Assembly: GCA_902497215.1 (NCBI GenBank)
Contig: CABVEH010000044.1
Coordinates: 1-8,261, forward strand
Length of the DNA: 8,261 nt
Direction: 5' to 3'
Source: an uncultured Eggerthellaceae bacterium
GTDB lineage: Bacteria; Actinomycetota; Coriobacteriia; Coriobacteriales; Eggerthellaceae
In this document: positions 1 through 6,063 of the stretch, piece by piece
Layout: each line of letters begins with the position of its first letter
Position numbering within the stretch: the stretch's first letter is position 1
Translations under genes and position numbers: made by a program
Notes under the pieces: generated by a model
What the model was told of the DNA's origin: nothing
The model's input: only the letters and a program-made list of their open reading frames with translations
Databases searched by the model: none

Positions 1-21
1 GTAGAACTCCTCCAGTGACAT
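1..21 (-). CDS. 5' end of an unidentified gene (partial)
   Basis: The sequence shows an ATG at 19-21 (minus) followed by seven open codons, MSLEEFY, to the window edge. A good Shine-Dalgarno sequence, AAGGA, lies about six bases upstream. The gene follows the c-di-GMP protein in the same direction after a gap of about 70 bases, so the two could be co-transcribed. Seven residues cannot identify a family. As a guess only, small Hpt-domain proteins of Coriobacteriia often begin in a similar way, and an Hpt protein would fit beside a receiver-domain gene. Confidence 0.5.
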
Positions 22-39
22 AGCCGATCCTTCCAATCC

Positions 40-53
40 GCTGCCTAGGCAGC
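40..53. promoter_or_regulatory. Perfect 14-bp palindrome upstream of the partial gene
   Basis: GCTGCCTAGGCAGC reads the same on both strands, with no spacer. It lies about 20 bases upstream of the start codon of the partial gene and just before its ribosome binding site. It could be a dimeric repressor operator or simply a GC-rich chance palindrome. It is not followed by a U-tract, so it is unlikely to be a terminator. Confidence 0.3.
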
Positions 54-64
54 CCTTCGCCTCA

Positions 65-82
65 GCGGCCTGCATCGGCCGC
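65..82 (-). other. Hairpin after the c-di-GMP gene, weak terminator candidate
   Basis: GCGGCC and GGCCGC form a perfect 6-bp stem with a 6-base loop, nine bases after the stop codon of the upstream gene. No T-run follows on the minus strand, so it is not a typical intrinsic terminator. It may stabilise the 3' end of the message or slow polymerase before the next gene. Confidence 0.3.
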
Positions 83-90
83 GCTTGTTC

Positions 91-2196
91 CTATTCGTCT
101 ATCGACGACACCGTGCTCTGGAAGTCCTCGCCTGGCTGTGCGTCGGGGTCTACGAACACGTATCCGCCGCGTCCGCCCCTCTTCATGTCGTAAAGGGCCC
201 CGTCGGCGGCCTTGAATATGTCGTCGTAGTTGGCATCGCCGCCCTGCACGCACACAACCCCGATGCTGACCGACATGGGGAAGCCCTCGTATTCGCCGGT
301 GATCGTGTTGAAGATTCGCTTGACCAGCGGCTCGGGGTCGATTTCGCATTCCATGCAGATCATGAACTCGTCGCCGCCGATGCGCGCGACGATGTCGGAG
401 TCGCGCACGCTGTCCCTCAGCTTCCCGGACAGGTGCTTCAAGACCTCGTCGCCGAACATATGCCCGTAGGTGTCGTTGGCGTCCTTGAAGTGGTCCATGT
501 CGACCACCATCAGGACGAACCTGCTGTCCGGCCGCTCGGCCATGCGTTCCTTTATAAGCTTGCGCGCGAAGTCGTGATGCATCAGCCCCGTCAGCGAGTC
601 GTGGGTCGCCTGTATCTCGAGCGCCGTCATCCGCTGGCGGTTCTCATGGACGTCCACCATCTTGCCGATAGACCCGTGGTAGACCATTCCTGCCTTGGTC
701 TCCCTCCACATGGCACGGGCCGCAACATGGAACCAGCGCAGCTCGCCCTGCACGGTGGCCTTCAGGTCGAGCTGAACGATCGGGTCGTCCTTCGTGGTGC
801 TGCGGAGCAGGTCGAAGAGCCTCTTCAGGTTGTCCTCGCCGAACATGTCCGAAAGGATGGGGCTGTTGTACGGGTCGCTTATCACTCCGGGAAGTCCAAG
901 CTTGGCGCTTCCGTAGTCGGCGAACACTATCAGCGGCGGGTCGTCGGTGTACTCGAACTGGATCTCGTTGGACATCATGGCGTAGAAGTTGAACTTCATG
1001 CGCTCGTATTCCAGAAGGTCGAGCGTGCGGCTTGACGGAGCGGGCAGGTCGTCGCCGTCGGACACCATCTTCGCCGCCTTCGACGCCGCGCGGTTCGCGT
1101 CCTTCATGACGCTTGCCGACGCCGAGGCGATCTTCAGCTCGTCGCGTATCTCGTCGGCGATGTCGGTAAGACACTCAAGCATGAACGGGTCGAAGGCCCC
1201 GCATTCGCCGTTCAGGATCATCTCGATAGCCTTGTCATGGGGGATGGCCGCCTTGTAGACGCGCTCGGACGTCAATGCGTCGTAGACGTCTGCAAGCGAC
1301 ACCACCTGCGCGCTGATAGGGATCTCGTCGCCCTTCAGGCCGTCGGGATAGCCGCGTCCGTCGTACCTCTCGTGATGCCAGCGGCATATCTCGTACGCGG
1401 TCTGCACCAACGGGTCGTTCTTGTACGTGGAAAGGCTGGACAGCATCTCCGCGCCCACGGCGGAGTGCGTCTTCATCAGCTCGAACTCCTCGGCCGTCAG
1501 GCGGCCGGGCTTGTTGAGGATTTCCTCGGGTATGGCCATCTTGCCTATGTCGTGAAGGCTCGACGCCATCGAGATCATGGATATGGTGTCCGGGTCGAGG
1601 TCTTTCCTGCCCGTCTTCTTGGCCACCTGGTACAGCAGCTTCTCGGTGATGGTGTTCACGTGAAGCACGTGCATGCCGCTTTCGCCGTTGCGGAACTCGA
1701 CGATCTGGCTGAGGATGTTGACCATCATGTTGACCGACTTCTGGCGCTCGTAGATCTGGTTCTCCACCATGTCGACGAGCGTGCGCTGCTTCGCGTAAAG
1801 CATGAGCGTGTTCATGACGCGGCGCTTCACTATATATGTGTCGAACGGGCGGCTGATGAAGTCGGTTGCCCCCAGGTCGTAGGCCCTCTTTATGACCGAC
1901 GACGACGTTTCCGAAGACACCATGATCACCGGCGTGTTGGCGATGTAGCCGTGGCTGTTCATCATAGCGAGCACCTCGAGGCCGTCCATTTCGGGCATCA
2001 CGATGTCCAGAAGGACCAGCGCTATCCTCTCGACGCTGGCCTGCAGGATGGACACCGCCTCTATCCCGTTCTCGGCTTCGATGATTTCGTACTCGTCGCC
2101 CAGCATGTCCGCCAGAAGGGCGCGGTTCATGGGGGCGTCGTCGACTATGAGGATGGTCTGCCTAGATTCGCTCCGCTTGGGTTCGGAAGTCTCCAA
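91..2196 (-). CDS. REC / HD-GYP / PAS-like / GGDEF c-di-GMP turnover protein
   Basis: This 701-residue cytoplasmic protein has two domains of opposite c-di-GMP activity behind a phosphoreceiver. The receiver (about 13-135) has acidic pocket D19/D20 and phosphoacceptor D64 in LLDIVMPEMDG, but the usual KP is R116-P117. The HD-GYP phosphodiesterase (about 155-345) has H176, the H215-D216 pair in LHDIGK, H244, HH274-275, GYP 282-284 and D303, so its metal ligands look complete. Residues 400-520 resemble a PAS sensor. The GGDEF cyclase (about 528-685) has an intact GGDEF at 607-611 and an RxxD inhibitory site at 598-601. The start is TTG (2194-2196): AAGGAG at 2205-2210 lies eight bases upstream and no suitable ATG is near. 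There are no membrane segments, so it should act in the cytosol under a separate histidine kinase. Net activity (synthesis or breakdown) cannot be read from sequence. The domains are certain; the role is inferred from family knowledge. Confidence 0.96.
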   Translation of the reverse strand: METSEPKRSESRQTILIVDDAPMNRALLADMLGDEYEIIEAENGIEAVSILQASVERIALVLLDIVMPEMDGLEVLAMMNSHGYIANTPVIMVSSETSSSVIKRAYDLGATDFISRPFDTYIVKRRVMNTLMLYAKQRTLVDMVENQIYERQKSVNMMVNILSQIVEFRNGESGMHVLHVNTITEKLLYQVAKKTGRKDLDPDTISMISMASSLHDIGKMAIPEEILNKPGRLTAEEFELMKTHSAVGAEMLSSLSTYKNDPLVQTAYEICRWHHERYDGRGYPDGLKGDEIPISAQVVSLADVYDALTSERVYKAAIPHDKAIEMILNGECGAFDPFMLECLTDIADEIRDELKIASASASVMKDANRAASKAAKMVSDGDDLPAPSSRTLDLLEYERMKFNFYAMMSNEIQFEYTDDPPLIVFADYGSAKLGLPGVISDPYNSPILSDMFGEDNLKRLFDLLRSTTKDDPIVQLDLKATVQGELRWFHVAARAMWRETKAGMVYHGSIGKMVDVHENRQRMTALEIQATHDSLTGLMHHDFARKLIKERMAERPDSRFVLMVVDMDHFKDANDTYGHMFGDEVLKHLSGKLRDSVRDSDIVARIGGDEFMICMECEIDPEPLVKRIFNTITGEYEGFPMSVSIGVVCVQGGDANYDDIFKAADGALYDMKRGGRGGYVFVDPDAQPGEDFQSTVSSIDE

Positions 2197-2242
2197 AATC
2201 GGCGCTCCTTAGGTACTGTGGCAACGGGCCTGAAACGGCCTC

Positions 2243-2251
2243 ATTATAACA
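2243..2251 (-). promoter_or_regulatory. Extended -10 promoter of the c-di-GMP gene
   Basis: On the minus strand TGTTATAAT matches the extended -10 consensus (TGn plus TATAAT) exactly. Transcription would start near 2236, giving a leader of about 40 bases with AAGGAG at 2205-2210. No good -35 box lies 16-18 bases upstream. A promoter of this kind relies on the TG motif or on an activator, and direct repeats cover its -35 zone. Confidence 0.65.
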
Positions 2252-2261
2252 GCTGCCAATG

Positions 2262-2348
2262 GGTATTCCGTGAGGCCGACATGGCCGCAATCCGGTATTC
2301 CACAGGGCCGCCATGACAGCAGCGGCAAGAGATCGTTCCACAGGACCG
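2262..2348 (-). repeat. Three degenerate direct repeats upstream of the c-di-GMP promoter
   Basis: Read on the minus strand, the motif CGGYC-N4-GGAA occurs three times. The copies at 2262-2278 and 2294-2310 share CGGCC-N4-GGAATACC exactly outside the N4. A shorter copy, CGGTCCTGTGGAA, is at 2336-2348. Copies one and two are 32 bp apart, about three helical turns; copies two and three are 38 bp apart. The nearest copy overlaps the -35 zone of the extended -10 promoter. They may be activator or repressor sites, but no regulator is identified. Confidence 0.4.
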
Positions 2349-2387
2349 AAGCGCGCCGAGAAACGGCCACGCCACATGAAGGGGGCT

Positions 2388-2411
2388 GGCCTTCAACACG
2401 CCAGGAAGGCC
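2388..2411 (-). terminator. Weak hairpin after the Glu-Pro-rich membrane protein gene
   Basis: GGCCTTC and GAAGGCC form a perfect 7-bp stem around a 10-base loop, beginning directly after the stop codon at 2413-2415. The sequence downstream on the minus strand is C-rich rather than T-rich, so intrinsic termination would be inefficient. It may still mark the 3' end of the transcript. Confidence 0.3.
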
Positions 2412-2412
2412 T

Positions 2413-3918
2413 TTAGCGCTCTGCGTCCTTTTCCTTGGCCACCCTTGTGACCATGAACGACAATATGGCGAGCAGCGCGGACATTCCCACAAGGGCGCCG
2501 ACCATCGTGGCAGGAGACACCGTCGCGCTCCTTTGCGTCGTCGAAGACGAAAGCGACGCCGTTGCCCCCGATGACAGGGGCGTCTCGTTGTCGTCGACGC
2601 CAACCGCCTCGCCCGAGGCCGGAATGGCATCGCCTTCGGACACGACCTTGAAGTCGGTCATCTTCTCTTCGAGCAGCTTGGCGTACGAATCGGAATCGTA
2701 GCCGTTTTCGGGAAGCGTTATGACGCAGACCGCCCTGTCGTCGGAAGCAACGCTTTCCGTCATGCTGGTGCCGAATTCCTTGCCCAGCACCGCAAGTATC
2801 TCTTCCGCCTCCTCCTTGGATGCGACGGAGATCTCGAGCCTGCTTGACTCCAGAAGGCCGTCCTCGCCGAAGGTCGCGGTCTCTATCACCTCGCATGGCT
2901 GGTTGTCGGCGTTCATGACGACGTAGGAATAGGACGCCGACGTAGGCTCTCCCGTCATCTGCGTTCCCGCCGGCTGGACCGACGTGGGTTCCTGGCTGGA
3001 GCCTTCGTCGTTGAGCGCGAACGGGTTCAGGCCCATGAAGAGGCAACCTGCAGCGAGCACGCAGACCACGGCGAGAATAGCGAGGATCACCGAAACCACG
3101 CGTAGCCCCCTTGCCTCCTTGCGATCGCCCTGGTTTCGATGCGCCGCCGGATCGACCGGCACGACGGACGGCGCAACCTGTTGCGCATCGTCGCGCAGCG
3201 GCTGCGGAATGGGCACGCGGACGGGAGTCGAGGAGACGATGTGCTCAGGCTCGAAATCGGCCTCCGGCTCAGGTTCAGGTTCGGTATCAGGTTCAGGCTT
3301 GGGTGTGTGATCAGGCTCAGGTTCGGCGTCCCCGACCACTTCTTGCTCTACCTCTGCCATAGGATCCGACTCGGGTTCGGACATGCGCTCGGCTATGTGG
3401 CCAGAATCGGGTTCGACTACCTGCAGAGGTTCCGCTTCCGGAACAGGCTGCGCATCCTCTTCGTATTCCACGGCTGATTCGTGCTCGAGCACAGGTTCAG
3501 GTTCCTCGGCCGGCTCTGACTCGATGCCGGACTCATCAACCGCCTCAGGTTCGTATTCGTGTTCGTATTCGTGTTCAGCTTCAGGCTCAGGCTCGGGTTC
3601 CGGTTCGGGTTCTGATTCCGGTTCGGGTTCTGACTCCCGTTCCAGTTCCGGCTCCGGTTCCGGCGCAGCCTCGGGCTCGAGATCCTGTTCTGGCTCTGGC
3701 ATTGGCGTGAGCACGGGTTCCGGCTCGGGCTCGGGCATGGGCTCAGGTTCGGGCTCGGGAACCTCAATCCCCAACGCGCGGAAGAGATCTTCTTCGGAAG
3801 AGCCGCCTCCCGCTTCGACCGCCGTCGAACGCGACTTGGCCGCATTGGCCTTGTTCGTCGCTCCAACGGCGGCAAACAGGCTTTCCAAAGAAATCTCGTT
3901 ATCGTTCTCGCTGGCCAT
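2413..3918 (-). CDS. Unrecognised two-pass membrane protein with Glu-Pro-rich arm
   Basis: I do not recognise this 501-residue protein. Residues 1-50 hold two similar short motifs, [11 protein letters not shown] (9-19) and [11 protein letters not shown] (40-50). Residues 54-228 are a very acidic, low-complexity arm dominated by Glu-Pro dipeptides. A membrane segment at about 273-297 follows a basic stretch (RKEARGLR), so the acidic arm should be cytoplasmic. Residues 298-468 should be outside the membrane: a small mixed alpha/beta domain (about 325-430) with two cysteines, C342 and C398, that might form a disulfide, then a Ser/Thr-rich linker. A second membrane segment (469-491) ends in the short basic tail TRVAKEK. 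The start is ATG with AAGGA about six bases upstream. It lies 71 bases after cysK on the same strand and may be read through from it. (EP)n spacers are known from TonB, but here the arm is on the cytoplasmic side, so TonB is not a fit. Function unknown. Confidence 0.88.
   Translation of the reverse strand: MASENDNEISLESLFAAVGATNKANAAKSRSTAVEAGGGSSEEDLFRALGIEVPEPEPEPMPEPEPEPVLTPMPEPEQDLEPEAAPEPEPELERESEPEPESEPEPEPEPEPEAEHEYEHEYEPEAVDESGIESEPAEEPEPVLEHESAVEYEEDAQPVPEAEPLQVVEPDSGHIAERMSEPESDPMAEVEQEVVGDAEPEPDHTPKPEPDTEPEPEPEADFEPEHIVSSTPVRVPIPQPLRDDAQQVAPSVVPVDPAAHRNQGDRKEARGLRVVSVILAILAVVCVLAAGCLFMGLNPFALNDEGSSQEPTSVQPAGTQMTGEPTSASYSYVVMNADNQPCEVIETATFGEDGLLESSRLEISVASKEEAEEILAVLGKEFGTSMTESVASDDRAVCVITLPENGYDSDSYAKLLEEKMTDFKVVSEGDAIPASGEAVGVDDNETPLSSGATASLSSSTTQRSATVSPATMVGALVGMSALLAILSFMVTRVAKEKDAER
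3241..3324 (-). repeat. Glu-Pro codon repeat, second block
   Basis: This stretch encodes residues 199-226 of the membrane protein, again Glu-Pro dipeptides with Asp, Thr and Lys interruptions. The hexamers vary at synonymous positions, which suggests selection on the peptide rather than recent slippage. Any gain or loss of six bases would stay in frame. Confidence 0.75.
3541..3759 (-). repeat. Glu-Pro codon repeat, main block
   Basis: Degenerate hexamers of the form CCN-GAR encode residues 54-126 of the membrane protein, with a Glu-His-Glu-Tyr variation near its end. On the plus strand the same DNA gives a false Ser-Gly-rich open frame. Length variation between strains is plausible, because hexamer slippage keeps the frame. 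Confidence 0.85.
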
Positions 3919-3989
3919 AAGTGTCCTTAATGAATATGAATACGCACTATGAACATATTGCCACGAAAAGCGACCGGAGTTGTGTAGAA

Positions 3990-4928
3990 CTAGTCGTCGA
4001 AGTCGAACATGGCCGTGGTCAGATAGCGTTCCCCCGTGTCGGGAAGTATGGCCACTATGGTCTTGCCCTTGTTCTCGGGGCGTTTGGCCAGTTTCTCGGC
4101 AGCCGCAACGGCAGCTCCTGAGGATATGCCTACCAGCAATCCGTCGCGTCCGGCAAGCTCGCGGCCCACTTCGAATGCCTCGTCGTTCTCTATTTTCATG
4201 ACCTCGTCGTACACCTCGGTGTCGAGGGTGTCGGGCACGAACCCGGCTCCTATGCCTTGGATCTTGTGAGCCCCGGAGCGGCCTTCGGAAAGAACCGGCG
4301 AGTCTGCGGGCTCTACCGCGACCACGCGCACGTCGGGGTTCTGTTCCTTCAGATACGCCCCGGTGCCGCTGATGGTCCCACCTGTCCCTACGCCGCAGAC
4401 CAGAATGTCCACCTTGCCGTCGGTGTCCCTCCAGATCTCGGGGCCGGTGGTCTTCTTGTGTATGGCGGGGTTGGAAGGGTTGGAGAACTGCGACGGGATG
4501 AACGAATTCGGAATCTGCGCGTGCAGCTCCTCGGCTTTTTCGATGGCGCCCTTCATTCCCTTCGCGCCCTCGGTCAGCACCAGTTCGGCCCCATAGGCGC
4601 GCATGAGGTTCCGGCGCTCCACCGACATGGTGTCGGGCATGGTTATTATGATGCGGTTGCCGCGGGCGGCTGCAATCGCCGCAAGCGCTATGCCGGTGTT
4701 GCCGGACGTGGGCTCGATAATCACCGTCTCGTCGTCCAGATTGCCCGAAGCCACCGCGTCCTCGATCATGGCCTTGGCGATGCGGTCTTTGATCGACCCG
4801 GCCGGATTGAAGTATTCCACCTTCCCCAAAATGGTTGCCTCGAGGCCATGGTTCTTCTCGTAGTTCACCAATTCGACCAGCGGGGTATTACCCACCAAGT
4901 CGAACACGTTCTTATATATGTGCATCAT
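3990..4928 (-). CDS. cysK: Cysteine synthase A (O-acetylserine sulfhydrylase)
   Basis: This 312-residue cytosolic PLP enzyme, of normal family length, should convert O-acetylserine and sulfide to cysteine and acetate. K47 in NPAGSIKDR is the expected Schiff-base lysine. TSGNTG (74-79) is the substrate-binding loop, GTGGT (181-185) the PLP phosphate-binding loop, and GISSGAA (267-273) supplies the serine that contacts the pyridine ring. PDTGERY (296-302) is the usual C-terminal signature. Two adjacent ATGs (4926-4928 and 4923-4925) can both be served by the upstream AAGGAAAGGA; the first is taken here. It lies about 105 bases after the MOSC gene and 71 bases before the acidic membrane protein, all on the same strand. 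The fold-type II family also contains cystathionine beta-synthase and CysM, but the length and motifs fit CysK best. Confidence 0.95.
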   Translation of the reverse strand: MMHIYKNVFDLVGNTPLVELVNYEKNHGLEATILGKVEYFNPAGSIKDRIAKAMIEDAVASGNLDDETVIIEPTSGNTGIALAAIAAARGNRIIITMPDTMSVERRNLMRAYGAELVLTEGAKGMKGAIEKAEELHAQIPNSFIPSQFSNPSNPAIHKKTTGPEIWRDTDGKVDILVCGVGTGGTISGTGAYLKEQNPDVRVVAVEPADSPVLSEGRSGAHKIQGIGAGFVPDTLDTEVYDEVMKIENDEAFEVGRELAGRDGLLVGISSGAAVAAAEKLAKRPENKGKTIVAILPDTGERYLTTAMFDFDD

Positions 4929-4954
4929 GTTTCCTTTCCTTGGTTTTGAATCAG

Positions 4955-4980
4955 CTTATCACGCATGGACATCACGATGT
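4955..4980 (-). promoter_or_regulatory. Possible cysK promoter region with a short inverted repeat
   Basis: On the minus strand GATAAG (4955-4960) is a weak -10 candidate. Just upstream is the inverted repeat ACATC-AC-GATGT (4969-4980), in the area of the -35 box. No good -35 hexamer is visible, so the promoter call is tentative; the inverted repeat might be an operator. Transcription from the MOSC gene upstream is another way to express cysK. Confidence 0.25.
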
Positions 4981-5033
4981 GTTGGGTCTGGAGGGGTTAC
5001 GCTCGACGCGTCGTCGGTCGTCTCCGCTTCACG

Positions 5034-5465
5034 CTAGCCATCTATGTCCATGGCGTCTCCCGGGCGCAGCGTGCCGCCTTCGATCACGCGACAGAATACG
5101 CCTTCGCGAGGCATTATGCAGTCGCCCATCTTGTGATATATCGCGCAGTGCGCATGGCACTGCTTCCCTATCTGGGTAAGTTCGAGCAACACGTTGCCGG
5201 ACCTGAGCCGGGTTCCTATGGGGAGCTTTTTGAGGTCGAAGCCCTCGACGATCACGTTCTCGCCGAACGAGCCATTGACCACGTCGGCCCCCAGCGCTTT
5301 GAACCTTTCGACCTGCTCGTAGCCAAGAAGACTGACCTGCCTGTGCCATTTCCCTGCATGGGCATCGTCTTGTATCCCCCAATCGGGAAGCAGCTCGATG
5401 AATGGGGTTTCCGACTTCTGAACGCCTTTGACGTCGCTGGTGCAAACGGCCTTGATCGTGCCCAT
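5034..5465 (-). CDS. Stand-alone MOSC-domain protein
   Basis: This 143-residue protein is almost entirely one MOSC domain, the fold used by molybdenum-cofactor sulfurase C-termini and YiiM/YuaD-type proteins, where a cysteine is thought to carry or transfer sulfur. Typical segments are DDAHAGKWHRQVSLLGYE (33-50), SFGENVIVEG (66-75) and TQIGKQCHAHC (97-107). It is rich in potential metal or sulfur ligands: C8, C103, H104, H106, C107, H111, C116 and C125. C103 in GKQC is the best candidate for the active cysteine. The start at 5463-5465 is chosen because AAAGGAGG lies seven bases upstream; a longer frame reaching 5597 would have to include the leader and promoter. It could act in molybdenum or tungsten cofactor maturation, but no such genes are in the window. 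Cysteine synthase next door hints at sulfur supply. Confidence 0.9.
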   Translation of the reverse strand: MGTIKAVCTSDVKGVQKSETPFIELLPDWGIQDDAHAGKWHRQVSLLGYEQVERFKALGADVVNGSFGENVIVEGFDLKKLPIGTRLRSGNVLLELTQIGKQCHAHCAIYHKMGDCIMPREGVFCRVIEGGTLRPGDAMDIDG

Positions 5466-5579
5466 GTTGCACCCTCCTTTGCTTGAGGCGACGCATCGTA
5501 CGCCACCTCGACGCGCCCGGTGCAACAACGGGAATGCTTGGCACCGCTGCACTACGGCGGCAAGCTGAAGTATCGGCGT
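5465..5579 (-). ncRNA. Candidate structured leader RNA of the MOSC gene
   Basis: The predicted leader is about 114 bases and folds well by eye. A hairpin at 5536-5565 pairs 12-base arms with one mismatch and two G-U pairs around loop AGUGCA. Next, UGUUGCACC (5527-5519) pairs perfectly over 9 bp with GGUGCAACA (5473-5465), which covers the edge of the Shine-Dalgarno sequence, its spacer and the A of the start codon. This helix encloses a hairpin at 5485-5509 (9-bp stem with two G-U pairs, 7-base loop) lying four bases upstream of AAAGGAGG. The AGUGCA loop of the first hairpin could instead pair with UGCAC of the sequestering strand, which would free the start site. Everything here is read from sequence; ligand and switching are inference. 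Confidence 0.5.
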
Positions 5580-5585
5580 ACGATT

Positions 5586-5617
5586 ACTATACTCCATCTA
5601 GGATAGATTGCGCAATC
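5586..5617 (-). promoter_or_regulatory. Promoter of the MOSC gene with palindromic operator candidate
   Basis: On the minus strand TTGCGC (5610-5615) and TATAGT (5586-5591) are 18 bases apart, a plausible sigma-70-type promoter with a start near 5579. The -35 box sits inside the perfect 12-bp palindrome GATTGCGCAATC (5606-5617). A second inverted repeat, ATCTA-GGA-TAGAT (5596-5608), fills most of the spacer. A repressor bound here would block polymerase. No regulator is identified. Confidence 0.5.
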
Positions 5618-5664
5618 GGCGTCTTCGCTGTCTAGCGTCCACAGAACGAACTTCTATGGAACAA

Positions 5665-5691
5665 TATACACACGGCGCAAACGCCGCTGTG
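5665..5691 (+). promoter_or_regulatory. Weak promoter and short hairpin ahead of the 89-residue gene
   Basis: TATACA (5665-5670) is a reasonable -10 box, but no convincing -35 lies upstream. Just after it CGGCG-CAAA-CGCCG (5673-5686) can form a 5-bp hairpin at or near the start of the transcript. The ribosome binding site GGAGG is at 5706-5710, four bases before the ATG. Confidence 0.35.
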
Positions 5692-5714
5692 CAGCATCAG
5701 AACATGGAGGTAAC

Positions 5715-5984
5715 ATGAGCACATGTGCGGTTCACAAAGGTCTTGGAGACGAATCGTTCGACGAAGTCTTCGACGCCATGCAGGAAGACAAGTACTGGAT
5801 CAACTTCTTCGTGAGGCCATGCTGCCCGCCGCCCGGCAAAAGCGACGCCATCAAGAGCCTGGACAAGCGGCGCGACGAGGTGCGCTCGCATGCCGGCTAC
5901 ACCGACGAGCAAAAAGAGCAGCTGTTGGCGATCATAGACGAACGCCAGGAATGGTACCTAGCCTCTCCCTTCTGCAAAGGTTAA
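5715..5984 (+). CDS. Small protein of unknown function (89 residues)
   Basis: I do not recognise this protein. It has an ATG start with GGAGG four bases upstream and is the only plus-strand gene here. It is soluble, charged and probably mostly helical. Residues 10-30 are acidic and aromatic (DESFDEVFDAMQEDKYW), and 43-83 look like a helical hairpin rich in Lys, Arg, Asp and Glu. Between them is FFVRPCCPPPGKS (31-43). It has four cysteines, C4, C36, C37 and C87, with two of them near the termini. There is no signal peptide or membrane segment. It is divergent from the MOSC gene, with a shared regulatory gap of about 250 bases, and convergent with the efflux pump. The cysteines could bind metal or form disulfides, but no known metal-binding signature is complete. 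Confidence 0.8.
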   Translation: MSTCAVHKGLGDESFDEVFDAMQEDKYWINFFVRPCCPPPGKSDAIKSLDKRRDEVRSHAGYTDEQKEQLLAIIDERQEWYLASPFCKG

Positions 5985-6015
5985 ACAGAAAGGGCTGGCC
6001 CTTGCGGACCAGCCC
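5983..6015. terminator. Bidirectional terminator between convergent genes
   Basis: GGGCTGGCCC (5992-6001) and GGACCAGCCC (6006-6015) pair with one mismatch around a TTGC loop. On the minus strand the stem is followed by TTTCTGTTT, a good intrinsic terminator for the efflux-pump gene that ends about 50 bases earlier. On the plus strand the stem begins eight bases after the stop codon of the 89-residue gene but lacks a T-run, so it is weaker in that direction. Confidence 0.7.
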
Positions 6016-6063
6016 CTATCAACTGGGCACGAAGCAACGAGCCGCAGAAAGCGCCGGTCGGCC

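Noticed and set aside
2254..2259. TTGGCA as the -35 box of the c-di-GMP gene
   Set aside because: It is only about five bases from TATAAT, far too close for a -35/-10 pair; the extended -10 motif explains the promoter better.
1237..2316. Plus-strand 359-codon frame
   Set aside because: It lies antisense to the receiver and HD-GYP region, whose motifs are unmistakable, and its His/Val/Arg-rich protein resembles no family. The same applies to 85-1035.
3241..3759. Repeat region as a CRISPR-like array
   Set aside because: The repeats are in-frame degenerate hexamers inside a coding gene, without regular repeats separated by unique spacers.
3383..3952. Plus-strand 189-codon frame rich in Ser and Gly
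   Set aside because: It is the antisense of the Glu-Pro codon repeat; its composition is a by-product of the hexamers and it has no good ribosome binding site.
4257..4949. Plus-strand 230-codon frame
   Set aside because: It is antisense to cysK, which has every catalytic motif, and its own protein is Arg/His/Gly-rich without domains.
5004..5013. Palindrome CGACGCGTCG downstream of the MOSC gene
   Set aside because: It is short and GC-rich in a GC-rich genome, with no T-run after it and no promoter next to it, so it is probably chance.
5466..5597. 44-residue N-terminal extension of the MOSC protein
   Set aside because: It would begin upstream of the -10 box and translate the structured leader. 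The ATG at 5463-5465 has a much stronger ribosome binding site and fits the MOSC domain.
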